Origin: Nocardia pneumoniae NBRC 100136
Lineage (GTDB): Bacteria; Actinomycetota; Actinomycetes; Mycobacteriales; Mycobacteriaceae
Assembly (NCBI RefSeq): GCF_000308755.1
Contig: NZ_BAGF01000016.1
Coordinates: 112,248 to 176,247, forward strand
Length of the DNA stretch: 64,000 bases
Direction of reading: 5' to 3'
Positions 26,901 through 38,900 of this stretch are shown one piece after another. A model generated the notes under the pieces. It was not told the origin of the DNA and ran no database searches. It saw only the letters and a program-made list of their open reading frames with translations. Position 1 is the first letter of the stretch, and each line of letters starts with the position of its first letter. The translations under genes were made by a program, and so were the position numbers.

Positions 26901-29900
26901 CTACGTGCAGGCCGAGGGGATGACCCAGCGTCAGGTGCTGCAAGACCCGTACGCGCACGGTATCGCGTACGCGCTCGGCCCAGACGCCGGCCCACCGCCG
27001 CCGGACGACACCATGCACGCGAACTACGTCACCTCCGGTGAGGTGTCGGAGAAAGACATCGTGCTGGTCAGCACCGACGGGCTGTGGGGCACCAACCCGG
27101 AGCCCGACGAGATGGACATCGTCCTGGACGGCGGCCGCAACAGCGACCTGCGGAACATGGGCACCCGGCTGCTGAACCGGGCACTGCTCAACGGCGGGGA
27201 CGACAACATCACCCTGGCGCTGGTGTCTTGTGCTCCGTCCGCCCCGCGCAGGCTGCCGCCGCCGCCCCTGGGGATTCCGGTCGGGTTCCGGCGGGCCTAC
27301 CGCGTCTTGGCCGACGAATACGAGCGTGGCAGGGCCGACCTGTGGCGGCTGGCCGCGCAGGCGGGGGCGAACCCGGAAAACATGGCGGCGCCGGACCGGT
27401 TCGTCGCCGAGATGCAGCGGCTGGGCGACGACCTCGCCGAGGACGTGGAATTCCGGTTGGAAGTCGCGGCGCGTCATTTCCATGCGCTCGCCGGGCAGCT
27501 GCGCGGGTTCTGGCGGTGGCTCGACACGGTCGGCGACCGGCCGCCGGCGCAGTGGACCGATGACGACGCGGATTACCTTGCCGCGCTGTCGAATTGGTCG
27601 GCTTCGCTGGGAGAGTTGCGGACGGTGACGCTGTCCGGCGTCGACGAGGCATTGGCCGAGCAGCGCTACGATGAGTTGGCGCTGCTGCTGGAGCTGCCCC
27701 GCCCGGTCGGTGACGACGATCCGACCCTGAGCAACCCTGACGTGGCGGAGGCGGTGCGCCGCCATACGGAGGCGTGGCGCGATGTCCGCCAGAGTGTGCG
27801 GCAACTCGGCGACACCCGGTCGCTCGACGGGAGTCTGGAGATCCCGCCCGGGTTGCGGCGCGGGTACCGGATGTTGCTCGCCGAGCGGGACAGCGCGCGG
27901 GACGCGTTGCAGGGGTTGATCGGCTCACTGCCGGTCACCGTCGAGGACCTGGTGGGCGAGGACCACCACGGCGCAGTCGACGCGCTGCGCCAAATGGTGG
28001 CCGAGGCGTCGAGTGACCAGGACGTGCTGCGGCAGCTGATGGCCGAGGTGTCCGACCACCAGGATGCGCTGCGGCAGCAGATCGCCGAAGCGGCTGACCA
28101 CCTACGTGTGCTGCGGCAGCAGATGACCGAGGGGTCCGACGACCAGGACGCGGTGCGGCAGCTGACGGCCGAGGTGTCCGACGGCGAGGACGCGCTGGGG
28201 CAGCTGACGACGGAGTTGTCCGACACCCAGGAGACGCTGCGGCAGCTTGCGACCGACCTGTCGAAGAGCGCGGAACTGGAACGCAGGCTCGACTGGCTGA
28301 TCCACACCACGCAGCGATACCACCGGGCAGACGGCCGGGTGCGGGCCCTGGAGCAGCGCATCCGTACGCACGGCGACGGGGCGGACACGCTGGACGCGCA
28401 GCCGCGGCCGACGCTGGATCCGGATCACGGGTTCACCGATGAGCAGCGTGAGCGGGCGATGCGACGGTGGCGGACCATTCAGGCGTTCGCGCAGTCGCCC
28501 GCCGATGTCAGGGTCATGTGGGCGTGGACCGACCACGTGACCCGGCGGGCACTGATCCAGGCGATGCCCGAAGCGATCGCCCACATCGAAGGTCTCCCGC
28601 ACGAGGTGCGTAACGAGGCGATGCGGTTGGTGTTGCACCGCGGCCGGGAAAGGTTGCGGCAGCAGACCGATGCGGATCCGCGTCAGCTGGCGATGGTGAA
28701 TTTCCGGGTGGACCTGGTGACCGCGGCCGAGCGGTGGGCGGCGCAAGTGCCGGGGCATCCGGCGGTGCACCTCATCGGCCAGACCGGATCGATGATGGTG
28801 ATCGGTGATCTGGACGCCGCGGAAGAAATCCGCTTCCACGCGGTGGACCACAACACCCAGGACCCGGTATCGACCTTGATGCAGGCTACGGCGGCCGCGA
28901 TCGACGGCGTCGCGGTGGCCGAGCGGCCGACCGCGGCGGTGGTGTGGGTCGGGCCGGACGGTCCCGCCCTGGCCCAGGACGTGGCCGGAATGTTGAAAGA
29001 CCGTGCCGATAGCGGTCTTTCGCTGCCGGATGTGGTGTTGGTCGGCCACGATGACCTGACCCCGCCGGATCAGCGGTTCGATGGAATCCCGCAGGTCGAC
29101 CCGGACCTGGTACTGCGCGCGTGGGATGACGAGGCGCTGGCGGCGCATCGGGACCGTGTCGACATCGACGCGCCGGACCCGGGGGTCTCGCGCTGGGAAC
29201 CGTCGCATCGGGTGGAAGGCGTTGCCAACAACTGCTTCCCGGAAGCGGCCCGGTTCGGGTTGGCGCGAGTGCTGGCGGCGCTGGAGCGGGATCCTGACGC
29301 CGATCCCGCGCTGATCGCCGATCTGCGCAACCGGTTGGCGATGGTGGAGCTGTTCGGGGTGCCGGAGCACGGGGTGCGGGGCGATCTCGGTGCGCAGCTG
29401 ATGGGCGCGGACTGGGATCCGCGGGGGTTCGCGGACTTCGATGAGCTGGCGGCCGCGGTGCCCGAGGGTGGGGTGATGGTCGCGGCGGTGGCGTTCGACG
29501 GTTTCCAGCACCAGGGTGTGGTTGGTGCGCATGCGGTGGCGATCTACCGGGAGAACGGTCGGATCATGGTGCGCGATGGGAATCGGCCTGCGGTCGATTT
29601 CCAGTTGTGGCGGCAGGGTCTGTCCGGTGTGGTCGGGTTGCACGGCATCGTCATCAACGCCGACGGGTCACCCGCGCATCAGCTCGACGACAGCGGCCGG
29701 ACGCAGGGGATGGCGGGTGCCGCGTTCCCGGTCGCGAACATCGGTGCACGGCCGGATGCTGCGGGCTTCGGAGCGGCTGCGCGCCTGGGTGTTCCGCGTG
29801 CCGAGCCCCCGCCGACGCCGGAGCGGACACAGCGCCTGCTACGGCAAGCGTTGGCCGACCTGACCGTGCAACGGGAGGTCGCGCGCGGCGCGATGGAAGA

Positions 29901-32900
29901 CGCGGCGAATGCGTTGAACCTGGACGATGCTTCGCGGGTCACGCTGCGTTCGAAGAAGTTCGTCACCGAACTCAACCGTCTGCTGGGCCCCTCGCCCGAA
30001 CTGCCGGCTGACCCGCCGAACAGCGTGCTGGACAATCCGTTGTTCAACCCGACGCACAGCCCGCCGCCCGGATGGGTCGAGTTGGCCGCGCACACGAACC
30101 ATTACCACGAGCTGGCCGGTATGGCCGACCAGGTCGCCGTGCTTCTCGCCGAGGTGCGGGAGCGGCAACAGCATGCACCGGAGTGGCTCGCCGCGGCCGG
30201 ACGATTTGCCGCCGCACTGCCGGAATGGTCCACTGCGGTGCACGCCGTGCGCGACGCGCACCTGAACCCGGTTGGCGAGGCCGAAGGACGCGCGCTCATC
30301 CGCCGGGTGAGCGCCGCGATCGACCCGCTGCAGGCGACGTGGGCGCAACTCGCCCGGGAAACCATGGACCTGGGATCCGTTGTCGGGGTGAGCGATCGCG
30401 GCCCGGACAAGAACGGGAACCAGGACGCGATGGCTGCCGACGTGATCGTCGTCGGCGGTCGTCCGATGCGGTTTGCGATCGTCTCCGACGGGGTGTCGCG
30501 GTCGGTGGACGGCCACCGCGCCGCGTCCGCGGCGGTCGCGGCGGCCCGCGAAAGCCTGCGCGCCGCACTGGCAGCGCACGACCCTGCCGCCCCGATCACC
30601 GACGGGCAGCGCAGGGACATGGTGGCCAAGGCTATCGACGCGGCACAGGCCGCGGTCATGGCGCTGACCGAGCGCGAGTACGCCGACGTTCTCGCGAAGG
30701 CTCAGGCAGATATCGCGGAGAATGCACCCTCGGACAAAATCACGAGGCCGCCGCAGGCCACCATCGCGTTGGTGCTGGTGGACCCCGGGCAAGACGGAAA
30801 ACCGGGTCGGTACACGGCGGGGTGGGTCGGTGACAGCCGGGTCGACGTGCTCGACCCGACCGACCCGGGCAAGTCGCGGACGGTGACCTTCGACCATTCG
30901 GCCGTCGGGATGGGCATGCTCTTCGACGCGGCCGTCGCGACCGGTGCCGATATCGAGGATGTCGGTCATGTGGTCGGCGAAGCGGCGGCGAGCAGCGGCC
31001 CGTTGATGAACGCGCTCGGCTTCGGCATGCAGAACGCGGAAGGCTATGGCGCGCGCGGGGGCCCGCCGGTGCAAGGCGCGCAGCGCCACTACCGATATCT
31101 CAGCGACGGCGATGTCTCAGAGACCGACATCCTGTTCGTGCACACCGACGGTATCGGCGGCAAGAACCGGCAGGCACCGTCTTTCGCCCAGGCCTTTGCC
31201 GAGCACGACGGCGACCTGACCGCCGCGCTGGGCGCACTGGCCGACCTGGAATTGGACCAGGGCGAAACCGACAACATCACCGGTGTCGCGGTGCTGTGCG
31301 CGCCGACCGAACCCGGAGCCCACGGGCGGCAGCCGGTGGTCCCTAGGGACGTTGTAGGCAGGGGACTCTCGGATCTGGTCGAGTACCACCACGCGCAGCA
31401 GGCCGTGGCGAACGCGGCCGCGCAGGTGCGGGGTGCACGCAGGGCGGACCGCGACCAGGGATACCCCGTGGACGACAGGCCGGGGCCGCAGGAAAAGGTG
31501 GCTCGCCCGTTCGCATGGTCGGCAGTTCGCCGTGTTCGCGAACTGAGGGTTGGCGTCGACGCATTCGTCGACTTGTTGGGCGCCCAGGTGCCGGAAGGTC
31601 TGTCACCGCGACAGCGGCACGAGTTGCTTCGCTTCGCCGCCGTGGTTGCGGACTGGAGGCAGGCGCGCGCGGAGCTGCGGTTGACCGCTGCACCGGATGT
31701 CGCGCAGCGCTATGCCGAGGCCACGCAGCAGATTCAGCTGGCCGCGCAGCGGTTGGCCGCCGATCCCGTGTTGCGTCCGGTCGCCGAGTTCGACAGCAGG
31801 TGGAGTCGAGGACTTCAGCAAAGTCGTGAGACGCCCACGGGGTTCGGCGCCCAACCCGGCTCGACCGCCGACCTACCTGCCGATAGCGCGAATCCCGACC
31901 CGCGGTTGAGTTGGGGGTTGCGGGCTGCAGCCCCAACCCCCGATGTCGTCGCGGATACCGACCCGCTCGACCAGGTCGACATCGACCTGGGCTCGGTCGT
32001 GGGGGTCAGCGACCGGGGCGCGGCTAAGGAGCGCAACGAAGACAGCATGGCCGCGGCGGTGATCGAGACCCCTGAGGGGCCGGTCCGCATCGCGGTGGTG
32101 TGCGACGGTGTGTCCTCGTCGACGGACGCCCATCGTGCTGCCGAGGTCGCCGCGAAGGCGGCTCGGGATCACCTGGCGGAGTTCGCGAAACGGCTCGGCA
32201 CCGAGCAGCGGCTGTCCACCGCCAACGCGGATCAAGCGATGCAGGGTGCGATCGCCGCCGCGCAGGCTGCGGTGGTCACGATGTCCGATCGCGAGTACCC
32301 CGACCACGACAACCCGCCGATGACCACGATCGCGGCGGTCATGCTGCAGCCGGGTCGGAATGGGCTGCCGGGCCACTATGTCACCGGATGGGTCGGAGAC
32401 AGCCAGGTCCAGGTGCTGCGGACCGATGGCACGGCGGAGACCGTCACCACCGACCACAACGTGCTGAATCTGTACCTGCTGGCTGGGTGGACCGAGGAGC
32501 AGGCGGTAGATCGGCTACGTCGGGAGGGCCGGAATCCGTATGCCATTGCTTACGCCCTCGGCCGCGGTCAGGGCCCGCCGCCGCCGGATGCCCCGAACGG
32601 GCAGGGGACGTATGTCCGTTCCGGCACATTGTCGGAGACCGACGTCGTAGTTGCCCACTCCGACGGGCTATGGGGTACCGGCCGGCCGGACAGGATGGTC
32701 CAGGTGCTCGAAGGTGGGCGCGTCGGCGACCTGCCGACGATACGCGACCGCTTGCGGGACCGCTCGCTGGTCAACGGTGGCCACGACAACATCACCGTGG
32801 CAGTGCTGTCGTGCGCCCCGTCCGAGCCGCCGCCCCACAGGCTGCCCAGCCCAACAGGGGCGATTCCCACCGAAGCACGCGGTCTATACCAAATGCTGGT

Positions 32901-35900
32901 CGACGACTACGACCACGCTTGGTCGGAGCTTCGGGAACTCGCCGCGCAGATGCCGCCGGCGAGCCCGGACCATTTGGCGTCGCCGGACCGGTACCAGGAC
33001 GAGCTGCGGTTCTTGACCCGCCTGCGGTCGGCACGCGCGGATGTGCCGATGCGGCTGGAGCTGGCGACCCGCAGTTTCCAGCAGTTCAGCGAACGAATCC
33101 GCGAGTTCCGGACATGGTTCGACAAGGTACGCGCCCAGCCGGTCTCGGCGTGGACCGACGCCGACACCGATTATGTTGCCGCGCTGTCTGAATGGTCTTT
33201 CTCCTTGCGGCAGCTGCGGGAAGCCGAGTCGGCTCACCTGCTGCGCGCGGATCATCCGGAGGTGACGGCTGCGCAACGCCGTCTCGAGGCGGCCGCGGAC
33301 GATCTCCGGTCGGCGCAGTGGCAGCTCACCGCCAGCGTGTCCTCTGAAAGGGGCAGGGAGATCCCGCCTGGGTTGCGCACCGGGTACCGCGCGCTGGTCG
33401 CCGACCGGCGCAGCGCGGCGCGGGCATTGATGGACGCGATCGGGCTGCTGCCCGCTGACACCATCGAGCAGCTGTCGGTTCATGACGCGGAGCTGGCGGG
33501 TGCCAACTACCACGAAGCCCTGGGCAGGCTGAGGCGATTCCTGGCGGATAAGAGCCAGTTGGCGGCGGCCCTGGCACCGGGTCAGGAACTGCCCGCCGCG
33601 GACCGGGAGCGCATCAACCGGGTGCAGTGGTTGGTCAGCGCCGTGCGCCGATATCACCTGGCCGTCGATCGGGTACGGGCCTTGGAACAGCGCATCGAAG
33701 CGCAGCGGGGCGGGGTGGATTCCGTACGCGGCCAGCCGCGCCCGGCGCTGCCCGAGGACCCGGGGTACACCCAGCGGCAGTACAACCGGGCGCTGGATCG
33801 GATGCGCGGCATCCGGAGGTGGGCGCAATCGGCGCACGATTACGCGGTCGCGTGGGAATGGACCGACCCGGACACACGGCGGGCGCTGATCCAGGCGACG
33901 CCCGAAACAGTGGCCAGCACCGAAGGTTTCCCGCGCGCGGCGCGCGACGAGGCGATGCGGCTGATGTTGCGCCGCGGCCGGGGGGAACTGGCGGCGCCGG
34001 GCTCCCGCACCCCTGAGCAGCAGCAACAGTCGACACTGGTGAACTCCCGGGTGGACCTGTTGGCCGCCGCCGAACGATGGGCCGCGCAGGTGCCGGGACA
34101 TCCGGCGGTGCAGATGATCGGCACCACCGGCACGCTGCTGGTGATCGGCGACTTGGACGCGGCGGAAGTCGTGAGCTTCCATGCGGTGGACTGGAATTCC
34201 TCCTCGCCGGACGATACGTTGCAGCGGGCCACCGCCGCCGCGGTCGGTGATGTCGCGGCATCCGAGCGGCCGACTGCTGCGGTGGTCTGGATCGGACCGG
34301 ACGGCGCAGCCTTGGCGCGGGCGGTGGCCGATATGCGGGCCACCCGGGCCGAAGCCGGACTGCCCGCGCAGACCGTGCGACTGGTCGGCCACCACGACAC
34401 CGTCTCTGCCGATCCTCGGATGCCGACCCGCGCCGCGGACCCGGACCTGGTGTTCCACGCCCGCTCCGACGAGGCACTGGCGGACCATCGCGACCGGGTC
34501 GTCGCCGAGCACCAGGACCAGGGCATCGCGGCGTGGCTGCCCTCGCATCGGGTGGAAGGCGTTGCGAACAACTGCTTCCCGGAAGCGGCTCGATTCGCGC
34601 TGAACCGGGCGCTGGCGGCCCGATTGCGGGTTACGGGTGTGCACCCCGATACCGACCCGGTGGTCGCCGATCTGCGTAGGCGGATCGAGATGCTCGAGTC
34701 GATGTCCGCGCCGCGGAACGGGGTGACCGGCGAGCTCGGCGCTTTCTTGGTGGGCGCGGACTGGAATCCGCAGGGGTTCGCGGACTTCGACGAGCTGGCC
34801 GATGCGGTGCACGAGGGTGAGGTGATGATCGCGGCGGTGGCGTTCGACGGTTTCCAACGCGAAGGTGTGGTCGGTGCGCATGCGGTGGCGATCTACCGGG
34901 AGAACGGTCGGATCATGGTGCGCGATGGGAACCGGCCTGCGGTCGATTTCGAGTCGTGGCGCCAGGGCCTGTCCGGTGTGGTCGGGTTGCACGGCATAGT
35001 CTTCAATGCCGACGGGGCCGCGGCGGTGTCGCTCGGCGTGGACGGCCGCACCCGGGGGGTGATGGGTAAGGCGTTCGCAATCGCGAATATGGGCGCGCGG
35101 ATGCCCCGCGGTCCCAATGCCCTGCTGGAGCGCGGCGACGCCGGTCCGGGGCCGGGGCTGGCCCGGCTGCTGAACGAGGCCGAAAACCGGGTACCGGGTT
35201 TGGCTGCCGCTGTTCGCCTGCAACTGGAGTCGCGCCGTGCGGACCTCACCGCGCGTGGGGAATGGGTGGACCCGCGTCTGGTGCTGTGGCCGGATTCCTC
35301 GGCGCGGGTCACCTGGGATGCCCAGCTTGTCGCGGTGCGCGGGCGGTTGGCCGAGCTGCTCGGGGTGTCGCCAACGGTGTTGGCCGACGACGTGTTGGTC
35401 ACCCAGGAACTGGCGGATCTGCGCGACCGGACCGACAAGTCCCCGGAACTCGCGGCGGCGTCGTGGGAATTCCGCTGGCGGCACGAGACCACGCGACTGC
35501 TGCATCGGATCGACCGAATCCAGGCGCGGTCCAGCCGGATCGCGGAACTCCAGCGGCGACTGCGTGCGACTGAAGCCCAGGTCCGGGCAGGCGCAGGCAC
35601 CGAACCGTACCGCCGGTTGGCCGCCCAAGTAGCCCGGCTGGAGGAACTCGCCGCTGACCGGAGACGGTTGGACGTCGAGGCGACGGCGTGGGGTGAGCAC
35701 CTGAGCCGAGCGGCGCAGCGCCGGATGCAGACGGAGCTGGGCAGTGCCTACGAGAACACCGGCATGCTGTTGTGGGCATTACTGGACACCGACACCCCGC
35801 CGGCGCGACTGCCCCGCGCGGAGCTGATGGCCCTTGCCCAGGTACCGGCCGAGCTCGCCGGTCGTGACGTGCTGAACCCCGCCGAGCAGGTCGTGGTCGA

Positions 35901-38900
35901 GCGTGCCCGGTTGGCCACGGAATTCCTGGAACTGCGCGACCAGCTCGAATGGGACCGCGAACTCGACGGGCACGCCACCACCGCCCGGGTACTCGACGAC
36001 CTGCTCGACAGCGGCTTGGCCGAGGCGCTGCGCGACCAGGAGCGGACCCCCGTCGCGCGACGCGGCGAGGTGGGTCCGGAACTGGTCCGCGCCCGCCGCG
36101 ACGCCGCCGCCGACCGCTTGTGGTATCGGCAGACCCAGATCGCGAAGAATGGTGACCAGGACGTTGCTTCGGTGGGTCCCGATGCCGCAGGCCAGGACTT
36201 GGACCAGGTGGCCGAGAAGCACTTGGCGGCCTTGCGCGCCCAACGTCCGCAGCTTGCCGCACCGGTCGAGGCACTGCTGCGGGACCTGGGTCTGAATATC
36301 CCGACCGAGGCGCAGCTGCATGGCGGATTCCGTGCCTTGCTGCGGCAGGTGCACGAAGCCGCGGCGAACCGGCAACCCGGACCGGACGGGCAAGCGCGGC
36401 CGACCGAGCAAGAGCTGCATCAGCTTCGGGCGCTGCGCGACCACGCCATCGCCGTTGGTGAACTCGAGCAGTTCCTGGCTGCTGGTAAGCGGATCCGCCG
36501 GATCGAGGCGGTCTCCGCGGCGCTGCGTCAGGCCAGAGCCGAACATGCCAGCGCGACTGTGCGATTCCGTGATCTATCGCGGACCGCTTCCTTCGACGCC
36601 TCGATCGAACTCGCCGGACTGACCGGGCTGACCAGTCTGAAGCCGGATTGGGAGAGTCCGATGTGGCGCAGGGAGCTGCGCGAGGCCGCAACACTACTCG
36701 GCATGTCCGAGCGGGATCCGCAGCGGCTCTGGTTGTCTCGCGTTCTGCTCGAGTTCGCCGATGCCGCCGATGCGCGAGCGGACTGGGCGCGGCGGGTGCG
36801 CACCCTCGACCGGCACACGCAACAACTCGACAGCGCGGCCGGGAAACTGCGGCGCGCCAAGGAGGAACTCGCCTCGCTCGCCGAACGGCACGCTGGTGAT
36901 CACGTCACCGTGGCCGCTCGCCGCCGGGAATTGTCCGCGCAGATAACGGAACTCGACGCAGCGCTGACGGACACCCTGGTCCGCGTTGGTGACGACATCG
37001 AGCGGTGGCGACCCGCCGACGCCAACGGCGGCGCCCGCCCACCCGCTGACCCGACCAACGGGGTGCGCCGCCTACCCGCTGGCCCGACGGACACGGTGCG
37101 GCGCCGCCCGCCCGGCCGGTTGTCGGCCGATCTGTCGGCCGCCGATTTTGCCGACGGCTCGACACCGCCGCAACGCCCGGCCATGCCGCAGGTACGGCAC
37201 CTGCTCGGGGATACGCCGCAGCTGTGCGCGGCCGAAGGATTATGGTTCGGCGCGAAAGTTCTGCGGCTGCCGGTGCATCCGCCGTCGTTGCAGGACAAGA
37301 AGCTGCAGCTGGCAGGCATGAGCCCGAAAGCGGTGGCGCTGGCTGCCGGCGCGAAGTGGCAGCCGGGCGGGTTCGATTCGCTCGACGAGATGTACGCGAT
37401 CGCCGAACGTGGCGGGGCTGTATTCGGAGCGGTGGACTTCGGGGATGCCGGCGCGCACCTGTTCGTGGTGTACCGAGGATCCGACGGGCACGTGCGGGTG
37501 CACGAATTCGTCGGGAACGCGGTGCACGACGTGCGGTTCGACGAATGGGACAAACCCGAAGGCCCGCTGTACGGCATCGTTTTCGACGAGCACCGCAGGC
37601 CCGTGCACAAGCTGCAACCGGGCGAGCAACCTGCGGACAACCCCGGCGTGGACCACCCGGCCCGCAACCTGGGCGCTCGCTTCCCTCCCGGCGACGACCC
37701 GCCGGAACCCGACGACGACGGCGCGGCGGATCCCCCGCCGAAGTTGGGCGCCGGCCTTGCGGAGCTGCGACGGTTGGCCGGTGTCCAGCACCGGATGATG
37801 CAACAGCAGCTTCCGTCGCTGTTTGCGGAGCCCGTGGATGTTGCGGCCTTGCTGGAGGATCCGGAGGGGGAGCCGCCCTTCGAGCGGGATCGCTGGCTGG
37901 CCGCCCGCGACGAAGCACATCGGATGCTGAACGCGCTGATCGAGGTCGTTCCGCTCAGTGCGCAACAGCGCGCGGCTTTCCTGCTGCCACCGAACCTGCA
38001 CGACACCCTGTCGGTGCTGCGCGCACTGGCGAATTTGGCCGAGTGGGCTGAGAAACCACCCGAGGTGGCAGAGGCAGAAGAGAACTTCAGCGCGCTGTAC
38101 CGTGCGATGACGTTCGTCGACGACGCCCGGCGCTTCCGCGCCTGGGAACGCCGTATCGAGGCCGCGGACAATGCGTTGCAGGCTGCCTACACCCGCCGCG
38201 AACTCGGGGAGATCTCCGAGCAGGAGTACACCGCGACAGCCGCCGACCTGGTGCGCTTGGACGACCTGGCTCGGGCCGTGCTGGCGGCGGAGCCGGTCGG
38301 CGTGCCCACCGTTGCCGGACAGCCGGTCAACCTGCAGTTCTACGGCTTGACCGCCGATGATCTGCGGACCGTGGTAGGACAGCGCAAGCGCGCCGAGTTG
38401 CAACAGCGGCAGAACGTGGTCGAGCAGCAGTTGCTCGATCAGCTCGGCCGGGACACAGCGCCGACCAATGCGGAGCTCGAGCAGCTGTTGTCGGACCGGA
38501 TGGACTCGGTGCGCAAAACGGCGCTCGAGTACGCCGAACTACGCGCGTTGACCGATGCACTCGTCGCTGTCGAGCAGTCGATCCACGAGGCCCAGGAGGC
38601 TACCGAGACATTCGACGCGGCATTGGAATTGGCGCAGACTCCGCAAACGGATTCCGGTGTCACAACAGGTGAGAACCTCGACCGGTTCGCCGCGGACATC
38701 ACCGTGGAACACGACCGCGCCGCGCAGTTGGCTGCCTTTGCCGCCGACGAGCTCGCCGAGGCGTCCCGGGGGCGACTACAGCCGTCCGAGTTCAGCGAGG
38801 TCCGATTGTTGACCGAGTTGAATCGTGCGAAGACGAGAATCGCCCGAGCGGAAGGGATACCGGCCGCCGCGGTGACCCCGGCCCTGGTTCAGGAGATACT

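Larger units (their letters stand above)
24439..29780 (+). repeat. Large internal duplication, copy 1
   Basis: A unit of about 5.3 kb: helical leader, PP2C-A, helical linker, PP2C-B, coiled coil, hydrolase-like module 1, papain-fold module 2. Copy 2 lies at 29904-35110 in the same order. Corresponding points are offset by 5,538 bp (PP2C-A to C), 5,568 bp (B to D) and 5,340 bp (papain Cys to Cys). Confidence 0.85.
29904..35110 (+). repeat. Large internal duplication, copy 2
   Basis: Same module order as 24439-29780. Protein identity is highest in the papain modules (VEGVANNCFPEAARF and GAHAVAIYRENGRIMVRDGN occur in both) and clear in the PP2C modules and in the helical linker (AAQRLAAD.xLRPxAE). 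Coiled-coil parts have diverged most. Confidence 0.85.
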
